Assembly: GCF_000168975.1 (NCBI RefSeq)
Contig: NZ_AAUW01000008.1
Coordinates: 222,709-286,708 of the forward strand
DNA length: 64,000 bases
From: Roseibium aggregatum IAM 12614
GTDB lineage: Bacteria; Pseudomonadota; Alphaproteobacteria; Rhizobiales; Stappiaceae
Reading direction: 5' to 3'
Shown here: positions 15,396-25,006 of the stretch, piece by piece
Position numbering within the stretch: the stretch's first letter is position 1
Layout of the letters: each line of letters starts with the position of its first letter
Program-made: the position numbers and the translations under genes
The notes under the pieces: model-generated
Seen by the model: the letters and a program-made list of their open reading frames with translations, nothing else
What the model was told of the DNA's origin: nothing
The model's database searches: none

Positions 15396-18167
15396 GTGAG
15401 TGTGCTGATCGTTAGCTCGGAGCAGCGAAAAAGGATTGCGAGCGCGATTTTTATCGTGATCGGCGTCATCGCTGCCGTCGCTGTTCTGCGATCCGTCGCT
15501 CTGACGACTGCCTTTGACCGGTTTCTCTGGGAAGTCCGCTTTCAAACCATCCAGCGGCCGGTCACCGGTGATCTGGTGGTCGTCGATATTGACGCAAAAA
15601 GCTTGAACGAACTTGGTGTATGGCCGCTGCCCCGCCGCCTTTACGCAGAGCTCACGGACCATCTGGCCGAAGCCGGCGTCCGCGACATCGTCTTCGATAT
15701 CGACTTCAGTTCTGCCTCCAATCCGGAAGACGACGCACTGTTCGCGGACGCCATCGAGCGCGCCGGTAACGTCAGCCTTGCCATGTTTCAGCAACCTGCT
15801 TCAGCCGAGCAAAATGCCGGTGAGGTCGTCAACCAGCCCATCGATGAACTGCTGAAGGGTGCCTGGCCGGTCGTCGTCATGGTGCCGATGGAAACCGACA
15901 GTCGTATCTGGCGAAACCTCTACGGTTATGAGATCAACGGAAATTCGGAAATTTCCGCAGCCGCGCTCCTGGGTGAACACACCGGCAAGGCGTCCGGAAG
16001 TTTTGGCCTCGACTACAGTATCTCCCTGGATGGCCTGGATCGGGTTTCCCTTGTTGATGTGCTCAAAGGCACCGCAGCCCCGGGTCTTTTTCTCGACAAG
16101 AAGGTAATCGTCGGCGCAAGCGCGCAGGAGCTTCGCGACCTCTTTCCCGTGCCTGTCTACGATGTGCTGCCTGGCAGCGTTATTCAGGCCCTTGGGGTCG
16201 AAACGCTTTTACAGAACAGGGCCATTGAGATTCGGGGCGAGGGGATTGCGGTCTTCCTCGCTGTTTTTGTCTTTTTCGTCCTGCTGTTGACCAAGGTCGA
16301 AGGGTGGGCGCTCAAGATCAGCATTCTTTCGCTGTGCGCGATCATGTTCGAAATCGCGGCCATTGCCATCCAGAAGTCGGCTCCCATTCTTTTGCCGACT
16401 GCAAGCGCACATCTGATCCTTTTTCTGGCGGCCGCCAGCATCGTTTTGCGGGAACTCGGCTTTCACAAGTTTCTCTCGCATATTGCCAACGTCAGACGCC
16501 GCAACAGCGAGCGTATGCTTGGTCTGGTGTTCGACGATAGCTTCGATGCAATCGTCGTCCTGCAGAGTGATGGCCGTGTGTCCGCTGCCAGCCAGATGGC
16601 GCGCAAGCTGTTTCAAAGCGAAAGTCTGGTCGGCAAGGCGGCAAGGACCGTCCTGCCGCTGGAACTGGTTGAAGAGGCCCTCTCTGTGCTTGCCAGCTCG
16701 GGGAGCCGGCAGCCGGTAACCAAGGTCCTGGATATGCGCCTGGATGACGGACGCCGCCGGTTCATCGAATATGTCGTCACACGCTCGGAGCACACCATCG
16801 CGAAAACGAAGAAGCTGAGCGATGTGGAAACGGAAGCGGTGGCCTGCCTCACGTGCCGGGATGTGACGGAAGAAAAGGAATCCGCCGAGCGGCTGGCCTA
16901 TCTTGCGCGGTTCGACCCGAGCACTGGACTGTTCAACCGGAACGGTTTTGAAGAAGAGGTTGCCGCAACACTCAACCTTGCGCGCGGGACAGACGAGGAT
17001 GTCTGTCTGGTGCAGTTCGCGATTGCCAATTTTGACCAGATCGTTGCATCGCTCGGGTTTTCCTACGGTGACCAGCTTCGTGAAACTGTCGCGATGCGGC
17101 TGAAAAGCCACCTTTCGGCACGGGCGACATGGGGCGCCATGACCGCAGACGTATTCGCCGGCGTGTTTCGATGTGAGCCGGACCAGGATCTGGCCCTGAT
17201 CGAGGCGCTTCAGGAGGTCATCGGCGACGACTACAAGATTGAGGGCGCCAGGATCTCGGTACAGCTGAAGTTCGGTTACATTGTCTCCAGCCGAGATATC
17301 GCGCCCGAACATCTGATGAAGAAGTCCGGCAACGCGTTGGCCAAGGTTCGTCGCGACAACCGTTCGCCTGTCTTGCGCTTTCTTCCGGAAATGGATGTGG
17401 CACTGCAACGCCGCCGCCAACTGGAAACCGAACTCTTCAAGGCGATTGCCCGTGACGAACTTCACATGGTCTATCAGCCGTTGACCAATCTCTCCGACGG
17501 GTCAATCTTCGGCGTCGAGGCCTTGCTGAGATGGGATCATCGGGAACTCGGACCGATCTCACCCGTCGAATTCGTGCCCATTGCCGAGGAAAACGGATAC
17601 ATCGTCGAACTTGGCGCCTGGGCCCTGAACAGGGGAATGAAAGAGGCGCTGACCTGGTCGAACCATCTCAGGCTGTCCATCAATGTGTCCGCGGTTCAGT
17701 TCAGTCGCGGCAATCTCGTTGCCACCGTCGGGGAAGCCTTGCAGAGAACGGGTTTTCCGTCCGAACGTCTGGATCTTGAGATCACGGAATCCCTGTTCAT
17801 CGATGAAACCCTCGATCTGAAATTCGCGATGGAGGAAATGCGGGCGTTTGGCTGCAATTTCTCGCTCGACGATTTCGGAACCGGCTATTCCTCGCTCGGG
17901 TATTTGCCGAAATATCCGTTTTCAAAAATCAAGCTCGACAAGACATTCGTGCGCGAGTCCATCGCCAACAAGCAGGACGTCTCGGTGATTGAGGCCGTGC
18001 TCCATATGGCGAAAGGCCATGGAATGTCTGTCATCGTTGAAGGCATCGAAACTGCCGAGCAGGCAGAAAAGCTTCGCGAAATGGGCTGCAAATTCGGTCA
18101 GGGGTATTACTTCGGACGTCCCATGAGCTCCGCCCAGCTTCAGTCGTTGCTCCTCAAAGCCGCGTAG
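15396..18167 (+). CDS. CHASE2-PAS-(degenerate GGDEF)-EAL c-di-GMP phosphodiesterase
   Basis: 923-residue membrane sensor. Order: a transmembrane helix (about 12-33), an extracytoplasmic CHASE2 domain (about 35-270, with VVVDIDAKSLNELGVWPLPR), three transmembrane helices (about 283-352), a PAS-like domain (365-480), a GGDEF-like domain (500-660) and an EAL domain (672-915). The GGDEF signature is replaced by TADVF at 583-587, so it should not make c-di-GMP. The EAL domain keeps E708 (VEALLRW), the DDFGTGYSS metal/loop motif (D825-D826) and EGIETAEQ, so phosphodiesterase activity is expected. The start is GTG at 15396. It follows the FecR paralogue 2 gene and likely receives a signal from it or with it. 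It ends at a hairpin shared with gabD. Confidence 0.9.
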   Translation: MSVLIVSSEQRKRIASAIFIVIGVIAAVAVLRSVALTTAFDRFLWEVRFQTIQRPVTGDLVVVDIDAKSLNELGVWPLPRRLYAELTDHLAEAGVRDIVFDIDFSSASNPEDDALFADAIERAGNVSLAMFQQPASAEQNAGEVVNQPIDELLKGAWPVVVMVPMETDSRIWRNLYGYEINGNSEISAAALLGEHTGKASGSFGLDYSISLDGLDRVSLVDVLKGTAAPGLFLDKKVIVGASAQELRDLFPVPVYDVLPGSVIQALGVETLLQNRAIEIRGEGIAVFLAVFVFFVLLLTKVEGWALKISILSLCAIMFEIAAIAIQKSAPILLPTASAHLILFLAAASIVLRELGFHKFLSHIANVRRRNSERMLGLVFDDSFDAIVVLQSDGRVSAASQMARKLFQSESLVGKAARTVLPLELVEEALSVLASSGSRQPVTKVLDMRLDDGRRRFIEYVVTRSEHTIAKTKKLSDVETEAVACLTCRDVTEEKESAERLAYLARFDPSTGLFNRNGFEEEVAATLNLARGTDEDVCLVQFAIANFDQIVASLGFSYGDQLRETVAMRLKSHLSARATWGAMTADVFAGVFRCEPDQDLALIEALQEVIGDDYKIEGARISVQLKFGYIVSSRDIAPEHLMKKSGNALAKVRRDNRSPVLRFLPEMDVALQRRRQLETELFKAIARDELHMVYQPLTNLSDGSIFGVEALLRWDHRELGPISPVEFVPIAEENGYIVELGAWALNRGMKEALTWSNHLRLSINVSAVQFSRGNLVATVGEALQRTGFPSERLDLEITESLFIDETLDLKFAMEEMRAFGCNFSLDDFGTGYSSLGYLPKYPFSKIKLDKTFVRESIANKQDVSVIEAVLHMAKGHGMSVIVEGIETAEQAEKLREMGCKFGQGYYFGRPMSSAQLQSLLLKAA

Positions 18168-18172
18168 TGATA

Positions 18173-18195
18173 CGTCCCGGCGAGAGGCCGGGACG
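18173..18195. terminator. Hairpin between convergent EAL and gabD genes
   Basis: CGTCCCGGC and GCCGGGACG form a perfect nine-base-pair stem with loop GAGAG between the two stop codons. There is no strong T-run. Confidence 0.6.
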
Positions 18196-18203
18196 CTGAA
18201 GAA

Positions 18204-19661
18204 TTATAGGCCGAGGCCGCCGATGCAGCTGTACTTCACGTTCAGATAGTCATCCAGCCCGTATTTTGAGCCTTCGTTGCCCATGCCACTGTCCTTGACG
18301 CCGCCGAACGGTGCGACCTCTGTTGTGATGACACCTTCGTTCACCCCGACTAGTCCATATTGAAGCTGCTCCATGACGCGGAAGGTGCGGCCAAGATCCT
18401 TGGAGTAGAAATAGCAGGCGAGACCGAATTCGGTGTCGTTGGCAAGTCGGATGGCTTCTTCTTCCGTTTCGAACTTGAAGAGGACGGCAAGCGGGCCGAA
18501 GGTTTCTTCACGCGCAACTTTCATGTCGGAGCTTGCATTGGTGATCAGTGTCGGCTCGAAGAACGTGCCCGGGCCATTAGGGCGACGTCCACCCGTCACC
18601 AGGTCTCCCCCCTTGGACAGCGCATCCTCGACATGGCTGGCAACCTTGTCCACCGCGGCTTCGTTGATCAGAGGCCCCTGTGTGACCCCGTCATCGAGAC
18701 CGTTGCCAACCTTCAACTGCGCGTCCATCGCTGCCTTGAGCTTCTGCGCGAATGCATCGTAGACGCCGGCCTGCACATACAGCCTGTTGGCACAGACGCA
18801 CGTCTGCCCGGAGTTGCGGAACTTGCTGGCAATTGCTCCCTCGACTGCCCGGTCGAGATCGGCGTCATCGAAAACAATAAAGGGCGCGTTGCCGCCCAGC
18901 TCCATTGAGATCTTCTTCATGTTCCGGCCGGCATTGCCTGCCAGCAACTTGCCGACACGGGTCGAGCCGGTGAAGGTCAGTTTGCGCAGCGAAGGGTTCT
19001 CGCACATTTCCTCGCCGATTGCTGGCGCATCGCCGGTGACGATGTTGATCACACCCTTGGGGAGACCGGCCTTTTCCGCCATAACGCCGTAGACCAGTGC
19101 CGAGAACGGCGTAAACTCGGCGGGCTTCATTACCATGGTGCAGCCTGCAGCAAGAGCTGCGCCAAGCTTGCGGGCAATCATGGAATTTGGAAAGTTCCAC
19201 GGCGTGATCGAGCCGACGACACCAACCGGTTCCTTGGTAACGAGAATACGGCGATCTGCCCAGGGCGAGGGAATGGTATCGCCGTAGATCCGCTTGCCTT
19301 CCTCGGCAAAGAAACGGATGTATTTCACACCTAGCGTGATTTCACCCTTGGCCTCGGCCAGCGGCTTGCCCATTTCAGTGGTCAGCAGGACAGCCAGATC
19401 ATCCAGGTCGGCCATGATGGCATCGCACAGCGCGTGCATGTGGTTGGCACGGGCCTCTGCGGTGAGCGCCTTCCAGGCGGGAAGGGCGGCTTCGGCAGCT
19501 ACAATCGCTCTGGCGGTTTCAGGCCGGCCGCAGAAGGGCACGGTACCGATTGTCTCTCCGGTCGCCGGGTTGGTTACGGCAACGGTCTGGCCGCTGTCCG
19601 CGTCGCTCCATGTTCCGCCGATAAACACTTTTTCTTTCAAGAGAGCAGCATTCAATGACAT
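18204..19661 (-). CDS. gabD: NAD(P)-dependent succinate-semialdehyde dehydrogenase
   Basis: 485-residue aldehyde dehydrogenase that oxidises succinate semialdehyde to succinate in GABA breakdown. The catalytic Cys is C288 in NSGQTCVCANRLYVQ and the general base is E254 in MELGGNAPF, the same numbering as E. coli GabD. The nearby C290 is the redox partner Cys of this family. The C-terminus GVKDSGMGNEGSKYGLDDYL matches GabD. The open frame extends to 19895, but the ATG at 19661 has AGGAACC before it and begins where family members begin. No gabT is in the window. An XRE regulator lies upstream in the same direction, at 428 bases. Confidence 0.92.
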   Translation of the reverse strand: MSLNAALLKEKVFIGGTWSDADSGQTVAVTNPATGETIGTVPFCGRPETARAIVAAEAALPAWKALTAEARANHMHALCDAIMADLDDLAVLLTTEMGKPLAEAKGEITLGVKYIRFFAEEGKRIYGDTIPSPWADRRILVTKEPVGVVGSITPWNFPNSMIARKLGAALAAGCTMVMKPAEFTPFSALVYGVMAEKAGLPKGVINIVTGDAPAIGEEMCENPSLRKLTFTGSTRVGKLLAGNAGRNMKKISMELGGNAPFIVFDDADLDRAVEGAIASKFRNSGQTCVCANRLYVQAGVYDAFAQKLKAAMDAQLKVGNGLDDGVTQGPLINEAAVDKVASHVEDALSKGGDLVTGGRRPNGPGTFFEPTLITNASSDMKVAREETFGPLAVLFKFETEEEAIRLANDTEFGLACYFYSKDLGRTFRVMEQLQYGLVGVNEGVITTEVAPFGGVKDSGMGNEGSKYGLDDYLNVKYSCIGGLGL

Positions 19662-20089
19662 GGTAGGTTCCTGAACCGTGATAGGGGCAGACGCATGCGG
19701 TCTGAGAAATCTTCCGGCTGGTGCTGCGTCCGGTCGAACACAGAAAGCGGAGCCAGAAAGTCTGATGGAGCCAGATTTCGGACAGTCACTCGAGCCCGCC
19801 AGGAGATCGTTGACCATAGAGATAGGGGGGAGGCGCGAGGTCTGGCAAGCGCTTTTCCCGGCTATGTGTACGGGTCTGCAAAAAATGAAAGACAAGACAG
19901 GAAGCTGACATCTGCACTGTCATCAAATGTCTGATCGCGTGCGGGCAGGGCACCTTCGGCTGATGGATGCTGAAGGGCTGCTGTCTCGAGGCTCTCGCAG
20001 GCTTACCGAGCGTGCAAACGCGAGCCTTCATCCGCTCACATGAGAGGTTGCGAGCGGAAGCCTAAGAAATGAACGGCCAGGAGAAAGGA
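19662..20089. other. Intergenic region upstream of gabD
   Basis: About 430 bases, both flanking genes on the minus strand. It is expected to carry the gabD promoter. The open frames that cross it lack family features. I see no clear operator. Confidence 0.4.
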
Positions 20090-20440
20090 TCAGCCGTCGA
20101 GCCGATCCTGAAGCGCGGCGATCTCATCGGCAAGCGCCTGAGCCTGGCGTTGCACCCGGTCGAGGGCGACGCGCATGCTGTCGAGATCGGATGTCGTGTT
20201 GGTTTCCGAAAAGGGAGGTGTGCCTCGGCCCACAAGCAGCCAGGTAGGGCTGACATTCAGGACGCCGGCAAGCAGCACAAGCTTGTTGGAACGCGGCTCC
20301 GAACGGTCGCTTTCCCAGCTCTGCAAAGTGGAGGTCTTGATGCCCAGGCGACGCGCAAGCTGGGCTGTCGAAAGACTGGAGGCGTCTCGCGCCTTGCAGA
20401 TCCGCTCTCCCAGAGTGTAGTCACTGCTGTTCACCGACAT
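20090..20440 (-). CDS. XRE-family helix-turn-helix regulator with C-terminal coiled coil
   Basis: 116-residue protein. The Cro/C1-type DNA-binding domain spans about residues 8-68: LGERICKARDASSLSTAQLARRLGIKTSTLQSWESDRSEPRSNKLVLLAGVLNVSPTWLL. After a short linker with GRGTPPFSE comes a heptad-like helix (DLDSMRVALDRVQRQAQALADEIAALQ) likely to dimerise. The ATG at 20440 follows GGGGGTGACATC. An ATG at 20533 would add 31 residues but has a poor ribosome site. It lies between tamB and gabD on the same strand. Target genes are unknown; gabD, 428 bases downstream, is one candidate. Confidence 0.8.
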   Translation of the reverse strand: MSVNSSDYTLGERICKARDASSLSTAQLARRLGIKTSTLQSWESDRSEPRSNKLVLLAGVLNVSPTWLLVGRGTPPFSETNTTSDLDSMRVALDRVQRQAQALADEIAALQDRLDG

Positions 20441-20654
20441 GATGTCACCCCCGTCATTCCCGGCTGTCTCCGTCACCGAAAAAACGGTTTCCTCCGGATG
20501 GGACGGAGTGTTTCTTCCATTTTGTTTGATCATGGGGCCACACTCGCACGAGACGCGAGGCAACCGCAACCGCTGGCAGGCAATTTGTCGCAATAGCGGT
20601 TTGCTGCGGCGGCTACACGCTCGGGCACTGTCAGAATTGCAGGGACTGGTGGCT

Positions 20655-23600
20655 TCAGTATTCGCGTTCAAAAAAGATGCCGGCTTTTGAAGAGCCGTCC
20701 GCACCGACCTCACCGCGCACCTTCAATCCCCGATCGAGATCAATATCCACCTTCACCCGGCTGGAGCCGGTTCCCGTTCCCTGTTCGACGCCGACATAAA
20801 TGTTGTCGTTTATGTATTTGCCGACCGCGACCGAGGGACCGTTTTCTCCGTCTGTGTTGATGTCGATAGCATCCAGACCAAGGGATTTCCGGATCGTGGC
20901 GAGCGGGCCGTTGTCACTGCCACCCGTGAGCGTGGCGATGGCCGCAGCAAGGCGGGCCACTTGTGTGGGTGACAGGTTGCCGACGCTTTTGCCAAACAGA
21001 AGCAGTGCAAGCACTTCGTCCTGTGGCAGCTCGGGCGACGATGAGAACGCGATCTGAGGATCGTCTGCCTGACCGGCTACGGTGACGGTGATGGTTGTGT
21101 CGCTGACCACGGTCGCCGCCGCAAAATCCAGGATGGGGGTCAGCGAGCCCTCGAACGTGGCGTTGCCGCGCGAGAAAATCAGTCGGCGCGTGAGGATTTC
21201 GAGTTGACCGCGTTTCAGGCCGAAAGCGCCGATGGCCTGAGGAGAGGCCGTCGTGCCGACGATCTTCAGATCCCCCTGCAGCTCCGCATCGAGGCCGCGG
21301 CCGCGAATGAAGATCCGTCCGGGCGCGGACAGGACGACGTCCAGACGCGGTGGGAAAGTCTTTTGCTGGGTCTGCGTTTGCGGCACGTCCCCGCCCAGTT
21401 CGGCAACCTGTTGCTGGACGGCCTTCGAGGCATTGATATGCCGGACATCGACAGGAGGGATCGCCCCGGGCAGATATTCAGGAATGGAGACGTCTGCCTT
21501 CTTGATAGATACCTGTCCGCTAATGAGGGCGGACGCACTGGTGGACGCAAGCGGACCCGCAACCTTGAGGTCTGCATCGACTTCTGCCGTCACCAGGCCG
21601 GGATCGACATAGCGTCCATTGTCCAGTTTGAGGCTGAGGTCAGCCGGAAACCCGTCCTTCATGCCCACGGTTCCGGCAGCCGACATGGAACCGCCCGTCG
21701 CAAGGTCACCGGCAATACCGTTGAGCGATGCCTCGTTCTGGGTAAGAGAGGCAGTGCCGCGGAAATTTTGCACCGTGATACCCGTCGACAGGCTGGTGAT
21801 CTTCAACCCGTTTGGCGTCGCCGTCACCTGATAGGTGGGCGCTGCCGCTGTGCCGCCGACGCTACCGTTCAAGGCAATTGTGCCGTCGCCGCGCAGCCCG
21901 GCATCAAGCATCGGGCGTCTGATAGCTGCGGTTGGAATGGTCCCGTTGAGAGTGATCGAGATCGGATTGGGTTTCTGCACCCCGACTGTGCCAGCAGCAG
22001 TCAGGTTCAGGCCATTGGGATCGCTGACGTTTGTCGTCTGGTTGATCTTGTTGTCTTTCAGGGTTCCGGACGTTGAGAGGCTGAGTGCTGCCAGGCCGTT
22101 TCTGCGCAACTCGTTTGCAGTCAAACCGGTGCCGGAAATCGACCATTTCGCTTCGGGAGCAGAAGAGCTGCCGGTGGCGGACACGTTGCCTGAAAGTGAC
22201 CCGCCAAGCCCCAGCGATGGCACAAAGGCGTTGGCCAGATTGAGCGGGATGGACTTCAGGTTCGCAGTCAGGTCAAGCGTTTCACCCGCCTTGCCGGAAA
22301 CCGCAAGCGACCCGTTGCCAAGCTGAAGTTCCAGAGGTTCGATCGTCGCTTCGCCGTCCGCATAGGATATCGTCGTCGGGTGTTTCAACTGGCTGGCAAT
22401 ACCCTGATAGCGCATGGCAAGGTCTGACAGGGCAACGACGTAAGAACCAGCTTCCGGTTCGTTCACCTGCGCGGCCAGCGTCAAACCATCCTTGCCGTTC
22501 TTGTCCAGCTTCACGTCCGCCGTGAACGCCGTCCCGCCATCTTGCGGCTGAACCTGAAGCTTCACGGCATGGACTGGCGAGGCATCTGTCAGGATATCGG
22601 ACAGCTCGATATCCGCTGTGACGGTTTTCGGTGCGTAGGGTGCCTTGAGGTTTGCTTTCAGCTTTACGCTGCCAACGCTGACCGAAGGAACACTGATGTC
22701 TTTGCCGAATATATCGAATGCAAGTTGCTGTGTTTCCGGGGTTGCTGTCACCGTTCCCTGAATTTGTCCGGCAATTTCCGTCAGGAGCAGCGGAGAAAGC
22801 GACGCAAGATCCGGCGCGTCAATGTTCAAGGTGCCTTTGAGCGTTTCAACCGGCTTGTTGAGGTCTGCAAGGGAGAGGGAGCCGGTCACGGTATTGCCGG
22901 CCAGCTTGACGGAAAGGGGGCTGACACTTGCCCCCCCGTCCTTGCTGGTAAGCTCTACATCGACTGCAATGGGCTGCCCGTTCAGGCTGGCGCTACTGAT
23001 AATCTTGGCCGTTGGAGCAGCAGGGTTGGCGACGGCCTCGGCAGAAAGGTCAAGGTCGTCCAAAGGCGTACCGGCAAGCATGATCTGCTTCGAAGAGGCA
23101 GCGGCCTGCACTTCGAGTGCGCTGAGCGGCCCGGCCGTGCTGGCTTCAAGCTCGAGCGCGCCTGCAAGCTGTGGATCGACCCTGGATAGATCGGCAAGGC
23201 TGGCCGTCAGGCTGGAGCTGAGTTCGTTCTGCTGGTAGCGGGCGTCGCCTTTGGCTTCCAGCGCCTTGTTGGAAACGGAAAGGCTGGTCACGGAAATATC
23301 GTCCGTACCTTGAAGATCGACGGAAACGTCGATGCGTGTTTCCCCTTCCAGAAGGGCGTCGGCCTGTGGGATTGCCGTGGTGATGTTATTGGTGACGATG
23401 GCACTGGTGATCGTGCCTGACAGTTGCGAGGGATCAAGATCCACCGAGAAGGTGCCGTCCAAGGCGCCTGTTAGGTCGCGGCCAGCCAGGCCGGACAGAC
23501 GGGAAAGGTCGGCAACGGAAAGCCTGCCGGATCCGGCAACGCTTTCGGCCGAAAGGCGTGTGTCCGACAGAGCAAGCCTGCCGACTGCGGTCGACAGGGT

Positions 23601-25001
23601 CAGGTCCTTGATGTCAGCCGACTGGGCTGCGCCATCCAGGGTTCCATTGGTTTTCAATTCGAGTGAGCCCGACAATGGCTCTGTCTGCGGCGTGATGCCT
23701 TCCAGTTTGTCGATGGCGAGCGTCAGCGAAAAGGGCGAGGTCAGCACCTCTTCGGACAGGTCTGCACCGTTTCCGAAAGCCGTCAGCGTGAGAGCTCCCG
23801 TCCTGGCTTCCGTGGTCTGGAGAGACTTCAGATCGACCTTCGTCTGCCAGTCGACGGCGGAACGTTGCCCCGAAACACGGACAGATCCTTCCAGCGGGCC
23901 AAACGCAATGCGCCTTTCGCCCAGATCAAGCGCGATCAGCGCCTCGTTCCCGGCACTGACGGAAAGATCTGCAGTCGCGTTTACGGCTTCGTTTTCCAGA
24001 TCCGCCTTTGCGTCCAGGGAAACGGTCTGCGTTTTCAATGTCAGGTTTGCCGCCAGAGGCGCAAACTCCGTTGAGAACCTGGCAGAACCTTTCGCATTCG
24101 TCGTACCGAGAAGAAAGGCTTGCGCCGCGGGCGGGGCAAGGGGAGCGAGATCTCCGTCCAGATCGAAGGCCAGATGCCGTTCGGACGCGCTTTCCTCGAT
24201 CCGGGCAGAGCCGGTCACCGTGGTTCTGCCGTCGAGGGCAAGACTCAGCTTTGCCGCCCAGTCGGTCAGCGGTCCATCGCCTTTGAGAGAGAGGTCCAGC
24301 GCCGGAAGGTCAGGCACCTCAAGCAGTCGTGCCGCCAGGCCTCCACGCGGCTCGGAAACTTCGATATCGAAGGCAAGCGTTTCAGCGGCAGGCTCAAACT
24401 GCGCCTTGGCCATGAGACCGGCTTCGATACCGTCGATCCGGTGGACGTCAAGATCTGCAGTCACCAGGGCCGGATCGAGGGCGAACGAGCCTGACCCGGC
24501 AGCGGTAAGGGATACCGGGACACCCAGAAGCGGAGCGCCGAGATTGATTTCGTCGAGGCTCAGTCGGTCGAAGGTGACGTTGAAGGGCAGTGATAAACCA
24601 GCAGACGCACTGCTATCCTCCGCTGTTTCGGATTCTTCAGCCGTTGGAGGGACGGGTGTTCTCTCCAGGTCGATCCGGTGTGCGGTAAGAGAAGAGATGT
24701 CGAGGTTGCCGGAAAGGAGACGCAACGGATGCCAGTCGGCTGCAATAGTCTCGGCATTCAGCCAGGTGCCTTCCTGGTCCGCCAGCGTGACCTTGCCGAC
24801 TTCGGCCTTCAGTCCGAAACTGATGTATAGACCTTCAATTGTGATGGTCTGACTGTCGGAAGAGGCAAGCGAGCTGACGACATTCGACACGAAGGTACGG
24901 CCCGCCGGAACCTGAAGGGCAGAGAGGGCGAGAACGGGAACAGCAATCGCAAGCGCGATCAGGAATCCGAAGATCCGTAAGGAAAGTTTTAGAAAACGCA
25001 T
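20655..25001 (-). CDS. tamB: Translocation and assembly module protein TamB
   Basis: 1448-residue AsmA/TamB-like inner-membrane-anchored protein that spans the periplasm. It works with TamA in outer-membrane protein assembly and in phospholipid transport to the outer membrane. A single N-terminal membrane anchor (about residues 8-28) precedes a very long repetitive beta-strand region of alternating polar and hydrophobic residues. The conserved C-terminal DUF490 domain occupies about 1090-1448, with GQLEILTRRLIFSRGNATFEG and DPQIAFSSSPELPQDEVLALLLFG, and ends with phenylalanine-rich FFEREY. Its start lies 5 bases after the tamA stop, so the two are cotranscribed. Length is typical for alphaproteobacterial TamB. 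Confidence 0.95.
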   Translation of the reverse strand: MRFLKLSLRIFGFLIALAIAVPVLALSALQVPAGRTFVSNVVSSLASSDSQTITIEGLYISFGLKAEVGKVTLADQEGTWLNAETIAADWHPLRLLSGNLDISSLTAHRIDLERTPVPPTAEESETAEDSSASAGLSLPFNVTFDRLSLDEINLGAPLLGVPVSLTAAGSGSFALDPALVTADLDVHRIDGIEAGLMAKAQFEPAAETLAFDIEVSEPRGGLAARLLEVPDLPALDLSLKGDGPLTDWAAKLSLALDGRTTVTGSARIEESASERHLAFDLDGDLAPLAPPAAQAFLLGTTNAKGSARFSTEFAPLAANLTLKTQTVSLDAKADLENEAVNATADLSVSAGNEALIALDLGERRIAFGPLEGSVRVSGQRSAVDWQTKVDLKSLQTTEARTGALTLTAFGNGADLSEEVLTSPFSLTLAIDKLEGITPQTEPLSGSLELKTNGTLDGAAQSADIKDLTLSTAVGRLALSDTRLSAESVAGSGRLSVADLSRLSGLAGRDLTGALDGTFSVDLDPSQLSGTITSAIVTNNITTAIPQADALLEGETRIDVSVDLQGTDDISVTSLSVSNKALEAKGDARYQQNELSSSLTASLADLSRVDPQLAGALELEASTAGPLSALEVQAAASSKQIMLAGTPLDDLDLSAEAVANPAAPTAKIISSASLNGQPIAVDVELTSKDGGASVSPLSVKLAGNTVTGSLSLADLNKPVETLKGTLNIDAPDLASLSPLLLTEIAGQIQGTVTATPETQQLAFDIFGKDISVPSVSVGSVKLKANLKAPYAPKTVTADIELSDILTDASPVHAVKLQVQPQDGGTAFTADVKLDKNGKDGLTLAAQVNEPEAGSYVVALSDLAMRYQGIASQLKHPTTISYADGEATIEPLELQLGNGSLAVSGKAGETLDLTANLKSIPLNLANAFVPSLGLGGSLSGNVSATGSSSAPEAKWSISGTGLTANELRRNGLAALSLSTSGTLKDNKINQTTNVSDPNGLNLTAAGTVGVQKPNPISITLNGTIPTAAIRRPMLDAGLRGDGTIALNGSVGGTAAAPTYQVTATPNGLKITSLSTGITVQNFRGTASLTQNEASLNGIAGDLATGGSMSAAGTVGMKDGFPADLSLKLDNGRYVDPGLVTAEVDADLKVAGPLASTSASALISGQVSIKKADVSIPEYLPGAIPPVDVRHINASKAVQQQVAELGGDVPQTQTQQKTFPPRLDVVLSAPGRIFIRGRGLDAELQGDLKIVGTTASPQAIGAFGLKRGQLEILTRRLIFSRGNATFEGSLTPILDFAAATVVSDTTITVTVAGQADDPQIAFSSSPELPQDEVLALLLFGKSVGNLSPTQVARLAAAIATLTGGSDNGPLATIRKSLGLDAIDINTDGENGPSVAVGKYINDNIYVGVEQGTGTGSSRVKVDIDLDRGLKVRGEVGADGSSKAGIFFEREY

Positions 25002-25006
25002 GTGCG

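Noticed and set aside
14638..15794. Long minus-strand frames rich in Pro/Leu or Cys/His/Arg across the Gly/Asn repeat
   Set aside because: These are the complement of the GGC/AAC repeat read in other frames. The plus-strand frame has a signal peptide and FecR domain.
23332..24852. 506-residue plus-strand open frame opposite tamB
   Set aside because: Composition is dominated by Ser, Arg and Ala, as expected for the antisense of a beta-repeat protein. No domain recognised.
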